Notes: a model not told the origin generated them from the sequence alone. A stretch of DNA of 64,000 nt from Liolophura sinensis (GCF_032854445.1 NC_088298.1:857474-921473), one strand, 5' to 3'; positions 32,718 through 43,914 are shown, counted from the first letter of the stretch. A program made the numbers and translations.

Positions 32718-33165
32718 CGTAATCGTCCGTTACTTTTGAATCACAATCTGTTCGCTTAAGGTCTATAACGCTCGCCATTTTCCAACTGTATCTAATACCT
32801 CTTAACCTGAGGCTAGGGTTATCTACATGATGCCTTTATGAACAGTTGCAATTAAAGCACGATTGAGATACCTTGTTTAATTGTTATTTGACCTGGAACT
32901 CATTCATGGACTATGAATTTGAACTTTGATATGGAATTCATGCCTGGAATATCAACTGTCTGCCCGGCATCACTAAAAACTGATGACCGCTTCTCTCTTG
33001 TGTGTTACCGGCTTTACTTCCTATTTCTATAATTTCTTACAAACCTTTGTCTTTGGGAGCTAGTGTTAAACGTTGTTTTGGCAATGGATCTTGCGATTAT
33101 TGACGTGGAACGCCCTGTACGGACTACGAATGGTATACGAATGTCGGACATGACGCTTAGATTTA
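32718..33165 (+). mobile_element. PLE 3' UTR fragment P4, inserted in minisatellite
   Basis: Only 3' UTR is present: CGTCCGTTACTTTTGAATCA, TCTGCCCGGCATCACTAAAA, GCTAGTGTTAAACGTTG and the terminus GAATGTCGGACATGACGCTT. Minisatellite-like units lie on both sides, so it appears to have inserted into that array. It is 5' truncated, with no coding sequence. Confidence 0.8.
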
Positions 33166-33239
33166 CTGTTCTCACAGCTGAGCTCAACATGAGGGTTGCT
33201 GACACCAGAGCCGAGTTCAATACTAGGGTTACTTACAGC

Positions 33240-33555
33240 ATATGTTACCATATATTGCCGTATCCCGTCACTGATTAACCATGTAACCAATTTATCTTGC
33301 AAAAGGCCCATTAATTCTACAAAGTAGATCTATATTCAAGTGAATCGCTTCTGGTTCCTCAGTGTGGTCACAGACAAACAAAGGGAGATAAACTTCTCAA
33401 CAGACGCCTCTGTGGCATCGGCATCAGGATACGGGAATATACACGACCCCACATCAGCGTTGCCGTCTCAAGGAAATCGGAGTGTTTTGTTTGATACGGG
33501 TTGAACTGAGAAAACTGCACCAATATCATTCAACCTCGAAGAGGTGTGCCGTACT
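33240..33555. other. No recognised feature
   Basis: No supported gene or repeat seen. Confidence 0.35.
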
Positions 33556-33677
33556 TGAGAAGGTCTGCCATCAACTTGCGGATGGTCAAGGGTTTCCTTC
33601 CACCATAATGCTGGGCGCCGTTGTATAAGTGAACTATTTTTGAGTACAGCGTAGAACAACAATCAAATAAATAAATA
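33556..33677 (+). mobile_element. SINE family A copy, 5' truncated
   Basis: It begins at GAGAAGGTCTGCCATCAACT, without a tRNA head, and runs through the body (ACCATAATGCTGGGCGCCGT), core (GTGAACTATTTTTGAGTACA) and tail AATCAAATAAATAAATA. Confidence 0.85.
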
Positions 33678-33973
33678 CATCAAAAGAGAAGGCATGCCGT
33701 GATGGGGAGAGGGGATCGTTATATTTTGGTGAGTACAGTTCTTGTCCTAAGAATTCGTCTTGTGTTATCGTCCCTCGAGTCCACGTACCATCCAAGAATG
33801 TGAGAGACATCACACCTGGAACAGTTCGAGAGTTTAACTTAAATTATGCCTGAACATCATTTCGGTAATATCGTAAAGACAAACATTTAAAACAAAGGTA
33901 TGTTGTGTGAATAAACCGTAAAATTTTCATCAAACTGGATACATCTGTTCGTTTTGTCGACGAATGAGTTCTT

Positions 33974-34120
33974 AACAAAGCCTTCACAACAATTGGACAA
34001 AAACGAATTCACCACAAAGCCTTTACAACAATGGAACAAAAACTAAATCACAACAAAGCCTTGACAAAAAACGGGGAAAAAACTAATTAGCATCAAAGCA
34101 TTTACATAAATGGGACAAGG
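33974..34120 (+). repeat. ~39-bp degenerate tandem repeat, four units
   Basis: AACAAAGCCTT-type units start near 33974, 34013, 34052 and 34091. Each has ACAA..GGA/GGGACAAAAAC and an AATTCA/AATCAC/AATTAG end. The period is about 39 bases. Confidence 0.7.
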
Positions 34121-34414
34121 TCTGTGAAAAATGGTCAGAGAAGAGTCGGTAGTCATTGATATTTAACAAATACGAATTGAATCCATCTAGTTTCGTCTTT
34201 TATAGCCAATCCTTTGAAGTAATCCGATGTTTTCTAACGAACATTGGTAATACTGTTTCACCTTTCTACAAAAGGTGTAAAATAAATGACAGTGACAATA
34301 TTACGTAATAAGTACGCAGTTGATCTCTAATAATTAAATGGTAATAGAAAAACGCAATCAAGTAGATAATTTTAAAAAATCACAAAATTGGAACAATATT
34401 TTGTGACCAGTAAC

Positions 34415-34720
34415 TAATTTGCGGATCTTTTGTCCTGGTTTTCTCTTTTAACTCTGCTGAGGGCAGCAGTTGATAGAAAGGCGTTGCGATGAATACGTGT
34501 CAAACTCCTTGTGTGAACAGTAGTATGGGACGTGTAATTTGCTATTTTAACCTGTACATTAAAAAGTTGCAAGAAAACTCCAAACTGACGTAAATTGACA
34601 AGAGAATGCATTTCACCGTGTGACCATTTGCCAAGTCTCTGCTCTGGATTTTCTATGTTTGTTGTAGTCTAATAATGTGGACCTTCTGCCATGTAGAGGT
34701 TTTTCACATCCGCGTATCTC
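34415..34720 (-). repeat. Repeat family X, diverged copy (minus)
   Basis: GACAAGAGAATGCATTTCAC and GTGTGACCATTTGCCAAGTC near 34595-34640 match the minus-strand copies at 62220-62280 and 61020-61068. The limits are uncertain. Confidence 0.4.
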
Positions 34721-34984
34721 TTCCGTACCGTTCACTGGATATGACATCCCGCTTGCGAAAGGGTATTAGTATATGCTGCCTTGTTTAGAAAGCTATTCGA
34801 AACACAATCCATTTTGATAACAAATACACCTAAGGAAATCTAAGGAAAATGAACAACTTCACCAGGTTGAGTTGCTCGTTAGATTACAAATAAATACATG
34901 TATAATATGAAGTTTCCTAAATGTTTAGTATTCCTGACAGATAATTATCGACGCAGACTGACGTAATGCCCCCGTAATTAATGC

Positions 34985-35062
34985 CCCTTTTCCGACCACA
35001 ATATTGACCGCCACCTTATAAGTGAAACATTCTGGAGTACGGCGTAAAACATCGAACCGATG
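34985..35062 (+). mobile_element. SINE family A, short 3' piece
   Basis: CCACAATATTGACCGCCACC, TTATAAGTGAAACATTCTGG and AGTACGGCGTAAAACATCGA are the diverged body end and core. No head is left. Confidence 0.7.
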
Positions 35063-36126
35063 AGTTAGTAAATAATTTAATGTGTGACTCAGGAGACTTT
35101 AATACATATGCGAAAAGCAATTAAACAGGCTTTTTCTGTGAAATATTCTAAAACACTTTAAACATTGTCTGTTTTCCTTTACGGCACATACATTTCTAGT
35201 CGAATTGAGGACTTTCTTTCTAAAATTCGTTAAAACTATTCCTTTTATAACAAAATGTTAGCTGTTCTCAGTACTTTCTTTGACACTCGTGCCTCTAAAT
35301 AGCAGGCAGAAATGGAAGTCTGCAACCAGCTTGAATTTATCAATAATTGAGGCGTTAGGAATCAAGTCACAGACTTAAAAAGGTATTTGATGAAGGACAA
35401 TGGATGAAATGGATACGGATTGCACTTAATATAGCCAAACGGGAAGCCGCTCAAAATGAAATCAGTGATCGCTACCAGAACAACAATTAGATTTCGCATT
35501 GTCGTTCTCTAGGCTCTGGGGTGTACAATGTGATTATTCAAGAGCTCGTCTTCCGTTAGCAGATACCTACGTAAAAAGTTAACTGCGCTAAAAATTGCAA
35601 CAATATTTACCTAAGCCTTTTAAACGTTTATTTTAGTGGCACCTCGCACTGAACACAGCGAGCGTTACGTAGACAAAAGATTCCTGATCAAGCGTTTATT
35701 TCATGAGATGTATAATATATTAGGGGATTTGTCAGCGCTATTTTCTCTTGCCTTTCGCTTGTTGGTTCATTTCTTGAACTCATATGAGATGCAAATGTAA
35801 GATTCAGTCGACTGGTACATATAGATTTGTTCCGTGTAAACTTCGTACGTTTTTACCATAAATATGCACTCTTTCCTCCATATTCTTGGTAGTTAGACGA
35901 CATGTATCCCCTTTAAAGGTTTGTTATAGAAACCCCTGAGTAATCCACTTCGATATAGCGTTATTTTCCAATAGAACAAAAGACAGTTCAACACGCCTTC
36001 ACTAAACTGAAAAGGGCTGAGACGCACATAGATAGAAATATGTAATATCATAGGACCAAAGACACTGTTACCTACATGAAACCGATTCTAGTTCTCCTTG
36101 GTAGAAAAATATTTTAGATTTTTGTG
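35063..36126. other. No recognised feature
   Basis: No gene or repeat recognised in about 1.1 kb. Confidence 0.35.
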
Positions 36127-36136
36127 AAATTGTCAC

Positions 36137-36398
36137 ATAGGGGGGCATTCGTGGCCTGGTGATTCGCTGGCTAACCCAGCATAGTGACGCAAAGACCCTC
36201 TCACCAATCCAATCCCTGTGAGTTCATGTTCAGCTCATGATGGCTTCCTGTCCAATCGTCCGTTCGACGGTCTTGCAGAAACCTGCCGATAGTCGTCAGT
36301 TGCTCGGTTTTCTTACAACACAATCCTGACTGCCGTCGTATAAATGAAATATTCTTGAGTAAAGAGTACAATACCAGTCAAATAAAAAAATCATAAAT
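36137..36398 (+). mobile_element. SINE family A copy (TSD present), old
   Basis: The full length is recognisable but diverged: GGGGGGCATTCGTGGCCTGG, CTGTGAGTTCATGTTCAGCT, CTGACTGCCGTCGTATAAAT, GAAATATTCTTGAGTAAAGA. Flanks AAATTGTCAC at 36127-36136 and 36399-36408 form a 10-bp target-site duplication. Confidence 0.88.
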
Positions 36399-36539
36399 AA
36401 ATTGTCACTCTGTGACTTTGAAAGAATGCCTGAGCTGATCACAACGAGCGCAAATTCGAAACGTTTTTCTCCAGCCCTTAGCAGCTCAGTACATGTGGGT
36501 TTTGTAAGATAAATAGTATAGTGTAAAATCCGCATGTAT

Positions 36540-36967
36540 TGCGCTTCACAGGGTTAGAGAAAACGTTCTGTTGCCGCGATTTGCGCTGCCAAGTTACGGA
36601 CTTCGTCCAAATACACCTGAACGCTCCTCAACTCCGAAAGTGTCTTCGTCTCAGTCTATAGCTTGGGAGCGTAATCTTTGGTCACAGAACATTTTCTCTA
36701 ACCCTTAGCAGCACAATAGATGGGGGTTTTATAACATCATTATAATTGTGTGAAACCGTCATGTATTGCACAGTAAACGGCTAACCCTAAATCTGGACAG
36801 AAGTAAAAGTATCATGTATACAATATACAGAAAGGGTTGACAACCGCATTTCCCCTTTATTTTCTATAGATTTGTGAGATGTATTACTGGGCTAAGGCTA
36901 AGATTCATTTAAGCCTGGGTTCAATTCATGCATATGTTTGTCATAGTTATTAAAAACTTCAAGTCAC
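36540..36967 (+). repeat. Dispersed repeat family Y, copy 1
   Basis: Landmarks shared with 41367-41640 and 49270-49630: GAGAAAACGTTCTGT, GATTTGCGCTGCCAAGT, GTGTGAAACCGTCATGTA, an ACAATATACAGAAAGGGTTG block, and CATTTAAGCCTGGGTTCAAT with CATGCATATGTTTGTCATA. No coding is seen. It may be a MITE or other non-autonomous element. Confidence 0.6.
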
Positions 36968-38998
36968 TAGCCCCCCATGGGGTCCCCGGGGTTACAAGAA
37001 TAGACCCTCAAGGCAAGCTTGCCGTAAAAGACGACTAACCTAGAGTTCTCCCGTGTGAGCCCGTTGAGTGTAATAGGCTCACATCTTCTCGGTTGTGTGA
37101 GAGGCAATCGGGGAGCGACCTGTTTGCCGTGGGTTGCGACCCCTTAGTCTCCGAGGACAGGATCCTGGTGGCTCAGGGCGTGTTGCTCTTACGAGATCCC
37201 GACACCCAACACGCCACTTTGGCCCTTACTTGAGACGTAGGGTCGGATGGGCCCGGCCCGATCAATCGGCTTGGTCACATCTTGCCTCTGCGTGGTCCCA
37301 AAGTTTCTCGATAACATTCATAAGAGAATATATGTTATTTTTAAACTTTCGTTTGGGGATAACGTTTGAGCCGGTGGCTCATGGGTCAATCAAGTAGTTC
37401 GTGCGTGATGTGCTACCTTCTTCAGAGGGACGAGCTCGTTGTAGGGAATTGGGTATGCATATCAAGGCCATCTAGTTGAGTATACCTCATGTGGGGTCCC
37501 TGGTGTCTTTCCTGCTGGGTATCCCCAGGTTCATTGCCCTTGTTGGCACTCCGTGGTGGGTGGGGAACACATGGGGTGAACTTTTACACATATGCCATGT
37601 CATGTGTTTTAATGCCTTTTTCATAACTATCAGGTCTTCCTCTCAGCCAATTTCAAGTACTGACAAAAAGAGAAAATTAAGAGGTTTTATCGGACTTGGT
37701 TGATAACGGACAGGACAGTTGGCAGGCTTTCATCATTCTCTCAACAAAGAGTGAACAAAAGTCGGCATCCAGAATTCATCTATTTGTTTTAAAAGGGCTT
37801 TGCAGGGCGCAGCGGGCACATTAGAAAACGTCAAAAAATTACTATCCATTCTTATTGAATGTTTCCATCAGCAACAATCAAAAAACTTATTAGCTTTAAA
37901 CAAGAAACAAACTGATATTCCGGTTTTTACTACCCTTAACAATTCCCTGAACAGCTGTAAGGGACAATACGTGACAAGGATCAAGATATAATTGACGTAT
38001 CTCAAGAGAAAATCTGCGAGGAATTAAAATCACAGGGCGTTGCCAGAGTGAAACGCTTCAGTATGAAGAAATCTGGGAACATCATTAAACTAAATACATA
38101 TCTTTTGACCTCAACTCTACCTTCCCCTCTGTCGTATATCAACATTGGGCCGTATAGGGTTAATGTGGATTTATATAAAACCTACACGTTGCTTCACTTA
38201 ACAAAAACTTGGTCATGGCAAGGGCCAATGTAAAAATCAATTGCTTTGTTTTCGGTGCGGCAGTATAGGTCGTGTCTAGCACCGCTTGGGGTGCTGATCG
38301 ATCTATTTTGTTAAACTTTTATCGTTCTCTGGTGAGGTCTAAATTGGACTATAGGTCCATCATTTACTGTTCCGCTAGGAAATCATACCTGAAAAGGTTG
38401 AATCCTGTTCATCACCAAAGTTTAACTTTTCACCTTGATGCTTTTAAAAACTCGCCAGTAGAAAGTTTATGCGTTGAGGCTAATGAGCCTTCTTTTTATA
38501 ACCGACGTATAAAACTGATCCTTCAATATGCTACAAAGCTGAAAGGTCATCCAACAAAGCCTGCCTACGACTATGTTTTTACACCATCATATGGAGACAA
38601 ATTTAATAAAATCCCAATAAGATGCCTTCGTTTTGTGTTCGTATACGGGACCATATTGTGGATGCCGGCATCAATCTAGAGGACGTAGCTCCGGTATTGT
38701 GGACAGTCGTGGACATTGAAGCGAAAGCCGCCCTATACAAGCCTATATCTCGGGTCAAAATCCGGCTACTGACTGTCGTTCAAATATTCTTAAATATATT
38801 CGTCGTCTTTGGCAGGGTGAATGGGACCTGCTGATCCATAATAAACTGTATTCCACTGATTCTGTCATTGACTATAATTCGTATTGGAATGTCTCGTAGA
38901 GACCAAGTAGTTTTAACGAGGTGTCGTATTAGAATGTCTCGTAGAGACCAAGTAGTTTTAACGAGGTGTCGTATTGGGCATTCTCGTCTAACACACAA
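36968..38998 (+). mobile_element. I-like LINE copy H, internally deleted
   Basis: 5' UTR (36968-37600), ORF1 pieces (37620-38266: GAAGTLENVKKL, VKRFSMKKSGNIIKLNTYLL, GPYRVNVDLY). In the second zinc knuckle (FRCGS) it jumps to the ORF2 thumb (SSTAWGADRSILLNFYRSLV). Thumb follows to 38679, then a cut-down RNase H (VDIEAKAALYKPISRVKI) and the post-RNase H segment to 38998, with a 45-base tandem duplication. The endonuclease and RT palm are missing. Confidence 0.85.
38887..38976 (+). repeat. 45-bp tandem duplication inside LINE copy H
   Basis: GAATGTCTCGTAGAGACCAA through GAGGTGTCGTATT occurs twice, at 38887 and 38932, nearly identical. It duplicates the RRDQVVLTRC coding segment and is unique to this copy. 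Confidence 0.9.
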
Positions 38999-39182
38999 TT
39001 TACAGGGTTCGTGTTGACGTGTACATTCCCAACCTGACAAGGTGTTTCACGTGGCAAAAATTTGGTCACGGCAAGGGCGAATGTATAAATAAATTGATTT
39101 GTTTTCGATGCGGCAAGGAAGGTCATAAATGTGAATGTCTTGTTTGATTTTCTGAAACCAACACGTTTTTATCTAATATAAA

Positions 39183-39578
39183 TTGTGGTTTTGGTCAAGG
39201 TCGATCAACTTTAGATCACCTTGTCCGCTTTTCGAGATGGTTTTATTAATAATGAACATGTGGTCTACGGCCTACGACACCACATGGAAATATGGTATTT
39301 TAAAAGACCTTTCTGGTATTGGTTTAACGGGTCGCTTAGCTCTATATTTATCCGAATTTTTATGTGATTTACAATTCAAGGTAAGAGTGGGGTCCACCCT
39401 TTCCGTCTCTCGTGAGCAGGAGATGGGTGTGCCCCAGGGCAGCATTCTTTCACCAACTCTGTTCAGCATAAAATTAAGTAGCCTAACAGAAACATTAACA
39501 TCTGGCACAGAGGGTTCATTACACGTGGATGATTTCCTTACATGCTACCGAGCTAAGAATATGAATAATGTCAATTAA
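39183..39578 (+). pseudogene. LINE ORF2 RT palm, copy K
   Basis: The frame reads TAYDTTWKYGILKDL (part of motif A; FFDLEK deleted), RLALYLSEFLCDLQFKVRVG, EQEMGVPQGSILSPTLFSIK and GSLHVDDFLTCYRAKN. The usual YVDD box is HVDD, a change at the residue before the catalytic Asp pair. The loss of the first motif A part removes its catalytic Asp, so it is inactive. Confidence 0.85.
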
Positions 39579-40066
39579 GAAATGGGCAGCTGAAAACGGT
39601 TTTAGATTTTCAACGTCTAAAACTGTCGATATGCATTTTTGTAATGAACAGAAACTTTATCTTGACCCCGAGCTTAATTTTTGTGGTGAACAGGTTAAAA
39701 CTGTTGGAGAAACAAAATTTTAGGTATATTATTTGATAGTAAGCTATCATTTATACCTCACATAAAAATGCTTAAATCTAAGTGTACAAAGGCTCTCGAT
39801 ATAATAAAGTTCGTGTCTAGAAACGACTGGAGTGCTGACCCATCTGTTTTATTAAACTTATATTGTTCTCTGGTGAGGTCTAAATTGGACTATGGATCTA
39901 TCATTTATAGTTCCGCTAGGAAATCATATCTTATGTTGGATACGTTTATACGTCGAATCTAATGACCCTTTTTTACACCACAGACGTGTAAAACTAAGAT
40001 TCTAAAATGTAAGGTAAGATTAAAATTCCTTATACTGATTTTAAGTCTAATATTCTTAAATATATT

Positions 40067-40119
40067 TCGCCATGATATGGCTGAAATATTGCCGATGTGG
40101 CGTTAAACCATAATCATTC
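40067..40119 (+). mobile_element. Solo LINE tail insertion (15-bp TSD)
   Basis: A 53-base insert, TCGCCATGATATGGCTGAAA through CGTTAAACCATAATCATTC, consists only of the tail core. It lies inside copy K between ATTCTTAAATATATT (40052-40066) and ATTCTTAAATATGTT (40120-40134), a 15-bp duplication with one mismatch. It is an extreme 5'-truncated retroposition of a LINE or related SINE end. Confidence 0.85.
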
Positions 40120-40946
40120 ATTCTTAAATATGTTCGTCACCTTTGGCAACGTGAGTGGGATTTGCAGGTCCATAAAAAACTGTATGCTATTCATCCTGTC
40201 ATTGGCCATAATTCTTATACTCTTGGCATGTCTCGTACCAAGTAGTTTTAACAAAATGTCCTGTTGGGCATTCTCGTCTAACACACAGATTTATCCTAGA
40301 TGGGAGCAGTGCTCCCGAGTGTGTTGGATGTAGTGCCAAATACGGCATCAGACATATCCTTGTTGACTGTGTAGACTCATATTCAGCAAAGATTCTACAC
40401 GGTCAACCCTATATTTGAGAGCATCGCTGGCGATGCGCACTTTAAAGCTGTCATTGATTACCTAAAATATGCAGGCTTATATTATAAGATGTAACGCCTT
40501 TTATTTTATGTCTTGTTTATATATTCACATTAGAATTTTAAAAATGATTTGTGATTTTTAAATTTTAACGCAGATTTAGTTGTTTTAACGGGTTTTAAAC
40601 ACGTCTGTCCTTTTATTTGATTTATGTGTTCACATTCTCTTCTTGAAAACCATATACTGATTCATAGTTTCAAACATGTTCTTACCACGATAAGGCTGAA
40701 GAATTGCCGATGTGGCGTAAAGCCATAATCATTCATTCATTACGCCATATTCATTCATTCACCCATTCAAACCAAACGGAGCATTTAAGTCAGTTTCCTC
40801 ATTCGAACCATTTGTTACTTCATATATATGTGGAAAAAATAGGAAAAAATTTTACACCAAATAGGAAGAAGTTACAACTTGCTCCGTCTGCATTTGCTCT
40901 TTGAAGTGCGCGGAAAAATTGAACATTTTTGCATCTGATCTCATTA

Positions 40947-41366
40947 ATCTGATAGATACCTAACGCAAATTTGGACTGGAGTAACAGTGCAATGTGTACA
41001 ATATTCAGTTAGGCTTATCTGATAGATACCTAACGCAAATTTGGACTGGAGTAACAGTGCAATGTGTACAATATTCAGTTAGGCTTATCTGATAGATACC
41101 TAACGCAAATTTGGACGGGCGTAACAGTGCAATGTGTACAATATTCAGTTAGGCTTATCTGATAGATACCTAACGCAAATTTGGACGGGCGTAACAGTGC
41201 AATGTGTACAATATTCAGTTAGGCTTATCTGATAGATACCTAACGCAAATTTGGACGGGCGTAACAGTGCAATGTGTACAATATTCAGTTAGGCTTATCT
41301 GATATATACCTAATGCAAATTTGGACTGGAAGAACAGTGCAATGTGTACAATATTCAGTTAGGCTT
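40947..41366 (+). repeat. 70-bp minisatellite, six copies
   Basis: Units begin AGGCTTATCTGATAGATACC at 41011, 41081, 41151, 41221 and 41291, with a partial first unit from 40947. The units fall into types: GGACTGGAG (units 1-2), GGACGGGCG (3-5) and GGACTGGAAG (6). The unit matches part of repeat family Y (AAATTTGGACT..GTGTACAATAT), so the array grew from a Y copy. Confidence 0.97.
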
Positions 41367-41640
41367 TGTAGAAATTTATGGGGTGCATTATGTGTGCAGA
41401 GATTATGGCCTATTTAAGCCTGGGTTAAATTCATGCATATATTTACAATGTGCTAAGTCTGTAGCTGGGCAGCGCCAATCAAGTTAAGTGAACGCTTTCT
41501 GCAACCCGTTGTGGTGCAATACATCAGGATTTAGTAACATGCTTATTATTGTGTGAAACCGTCATGTAATGTGCTGCACACGGCTGGAGAAAACGTTTTG
41601 TCACCGGGATTTGCGCTGCCAAATCACGGATTTAAATATG
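41367..41640 (+). repeat. Dispersed repeat family Y, copy 2
   Basis: Contains CCTATTTAAGCCTGGGTTAA, GCTGGGCAGCGCCAATC, TGTGTGAAACCGTCATGTAA, AGAAAACGTTTTGTCACCGG and TTTGCGCTGCCAAATCACGG. It directly follows the 70-bp array. Confidence 0.65.
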
Positions 41641-42593
41641 TTCCTCGGCAGCACAATTCCTTGACACCAAAGGAAATCACGAGATAACACCCGGGCTCTC
41701 TTGTCATGTTCTGCCAAGGGTTTGCAAAGACGTTCTGTGTCAAGGAATTGTGGTAACGAGTAACGTATTAGCCCTATAACCCTGACACAAACCACTTTAA
41801 GTGTATGAGTTGGGTGCATGCACATGCATGCGATTTCTGCACATGTACCCAAAATATTGAGGCGCTACGACAAATATTTTTCGTGTCATGCTGTTTGAAG
41901 TTGTCACTTCAAGTACAACGGACTGACTTTATATACGATGTCAGGACTGATATTAATTTTCAACTATATTTATCGCGATAAATAGATCAGTTTTTTTCGT
42001 GCAATACAAACACTTAATGTTTACAGACACAAGAAGCAGTGAAGTTCTGATACAATTTTTTCTGTGTGTATTGCTTTAGTAAGTTCGCACATCAGTTTAA
42101 AAATATCCGTCAGTAAACACGTGGTTGGAGGAACGGAAAATGGTTTCCTAAAACACTGAAAATACGCAAATCTATGACTGCAGCAGTGGTTTTTTTGAGT
42201 GTAAAGTTTTCGTTTAATGCCTTTCACATCATATAAATTTAGGCCAATATCTAGAAAAAAATTAAAACTATGATAGCAGGCATATTAATCGCAATGTTCA
42301 CGCGTTATTTGAACGTCATTTCTACAAGTCACGATCAATTTGGCGCCCGAAGCATTTTAGGATTTGATAAGGCAAGACTATTATCCCTTTTAAAATTATT
42401 GAAAGCTCGTGTATGAACATATTTGTCAAATTTACATAGTATATTTATACTATTACAATATTTATGTGTCATTAAGCAAAGATCTCTTTTTAATTAATGT
42501 ATTTCAATGTTCTGTCAGCATGTGTCATGTTAAATTCTCATAAGTGATTTGACTTTTTTCATTTACTTATTAATTTCCACACCTCAGTCTTCA
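41641..42593. other. No recognised feature
   Basis: No supported gene or repeat in about 950 bases. Confidence 0.35.
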
Positions 42594-42603
42594 AGGAGTA
42601 GGG

Positions 42604-42877
42604 CAACAGGCCCGGATAGCACAGTTGGTAGAGCGTCCGCTTCTGGAGCGGTAGATCCAGGATCAACAAATGGTTGACCCGTATCAGTATAATGGCTCGG
42701 GCAGCTTACTTACCTGCGGTAAGTCGTCTCAGTGAAGCAACACTAGATAAAAGAGCGGTGGAAATCCATCCTGCAAAAAGGAAGTACATAACATACAACT
42801 TAAGGACTCCTTCGTCGTCATATGACTGAAAAATTGTTGAGCACGACGTTAAACCCAGAAGCACTCACTCGCACTCC
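42604..42877 (+). mobile_element. SINE family B copy (10-bp TSD)
   Basis: Head CCCGGATAGCACAGTTGGTA (box A) and GGTAGATCCAGGATCAA. A deletion has removed the segment between box B and GGTTGACCCGTATCAGTATA. Then ATAAAAGAGCGGTGGAAATC, TTCGTCGTCATATGACTGAA, TTGTTGAGCACGACGTTAAA and the tail. Flanks AGGAGTAGGG at 42594-42603 and 42878-42887 are identical. Confidence 0.93.
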
Positions 42878-42959
42878 AGGAGTAGGGTATTGAACAGTAT
42901 GGTTATTAATCATTGATACGCCCAAGCATTCACAGCAATGAATGCTATTTCCTTTTTTG

Positions 42960-43700
42960 TGTTGTGAATATGGTCCTACATATACATTATTACCCCTCCC
43001 CGTATTTTGTAAACGATGGACGATAACATTACAATTTTAAACCTTCATCCATTGAAACGTGTTATTAAGATTAATACATATTTTTACACACATATAGCAC
43101 GAATAATATACTACAGGCCTATGTAAAGCATTCCGCTGTGGCTTTTTTTCTGTAAACTTTCAAGTGAAACATGACAACAGTACGTTTATTATGTACGACA
43201 ATTTTACCACTTTAAGTCTTCATACATTGAAAGGTGTTACTAAGTTTATTATCACGTCTCATATGCGTGTAGTACTATTGCTATTCTACGTGTCTATGTA
43301 AAACATTTTGCTGTGGCTTTTAAGTTTTTTCGAAAAACTTTGAAGCGAAACAGTAACATCAAAACATTGCCTTGACTATAACTTTACGACTTCAAGTTTT
43401 CATACATTGCAAATTATTACCAGGATTATTATCATGTTTGACATGCTTGAAATACTAATGTTATACTATGTGCCCATTTAAAGTAATGCACTGTGGGCTT
43501 TTAAGTTTTTTCGTAAACTTCGAACTGAAACAACAACATCACAACAATACGTTTACTACATTCGACAACTTGCACATTAAGTGTTAATACATGTATAAGT
43601 ATTCGGGGGATTGTTATGTTGTTTAATTCACATATAGCACTCATGCTATGCTACAGGCCTATGTAGAACATTCCGCTGTGGGTCTTTTTTTTGTTTTTTT
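42960..43700 (+). repeat. ~180-bp degenerate satellite, about four units
   Basis: The landmark CTATGTAAAGCATTCCGCTG (and variants) followed by GGCTTTT recurs with its CTGTG at 43136, 43311, 43491 and 43676, spacings of 175-185. Between landmarks each unit has a CTTCATACATTGAAA-like block and a CATATAGCAC-like block. It is an old tandem array. Confidence 0.8.
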
Positions 43701-43914
43701 TTTACTTTTCCTCAAACCATTGTGTCGGTGATGTACGATCGCTTTACAACTTTATGATACAAAGAATATGACTAAACATGGCGACGATGTTTGAACAAAA
43801 CGACGATCTTTGTACAATGTAAAATTGTAGTTCTAATGTTGTACTGAAGGATTTTATGAAGTATTGTGCGTTGCAGATTTACATAACACAAACAATACAA
43901 TATTTTACTATTCT

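Larger units (their letters stand above)
38999..40770 (+). mobile_element. I-like LINE copy K (retains the 3' end)
   Basis: It begins in ORF1 zinc knuckles (WQKFGHGKGEC, CFRCGKEGHKCEC), jumps at 39146 into the RT, and continues through the palm, thumb and C-terminal parts with deletions. The ORF2 stop is the TAA at 40492-40494 (YLKYAGLYYKM). The 3' UTR runs to about 40755 and ends in CTGAAGAATTGCCGATGTGG, CGTAAAGCCATAATC and ATTC repeats. This is the only main-family copy with a complete 3' end here, so it defines the element's tail. Confidence 0.85.

Noticed and set aside
32960-33010. Possible hammerhead ribozyme in the PLE 3' UTR (CTGATGA followed by a CCG..CGG stem)
   Set aside because: PLEs are known to carry hammerheads, and CTGATGACCG..ACCGG fits the first half, but the required GAAA after the stem is absent (CTTTAC instead). 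The same is true at 2830 and 63920.
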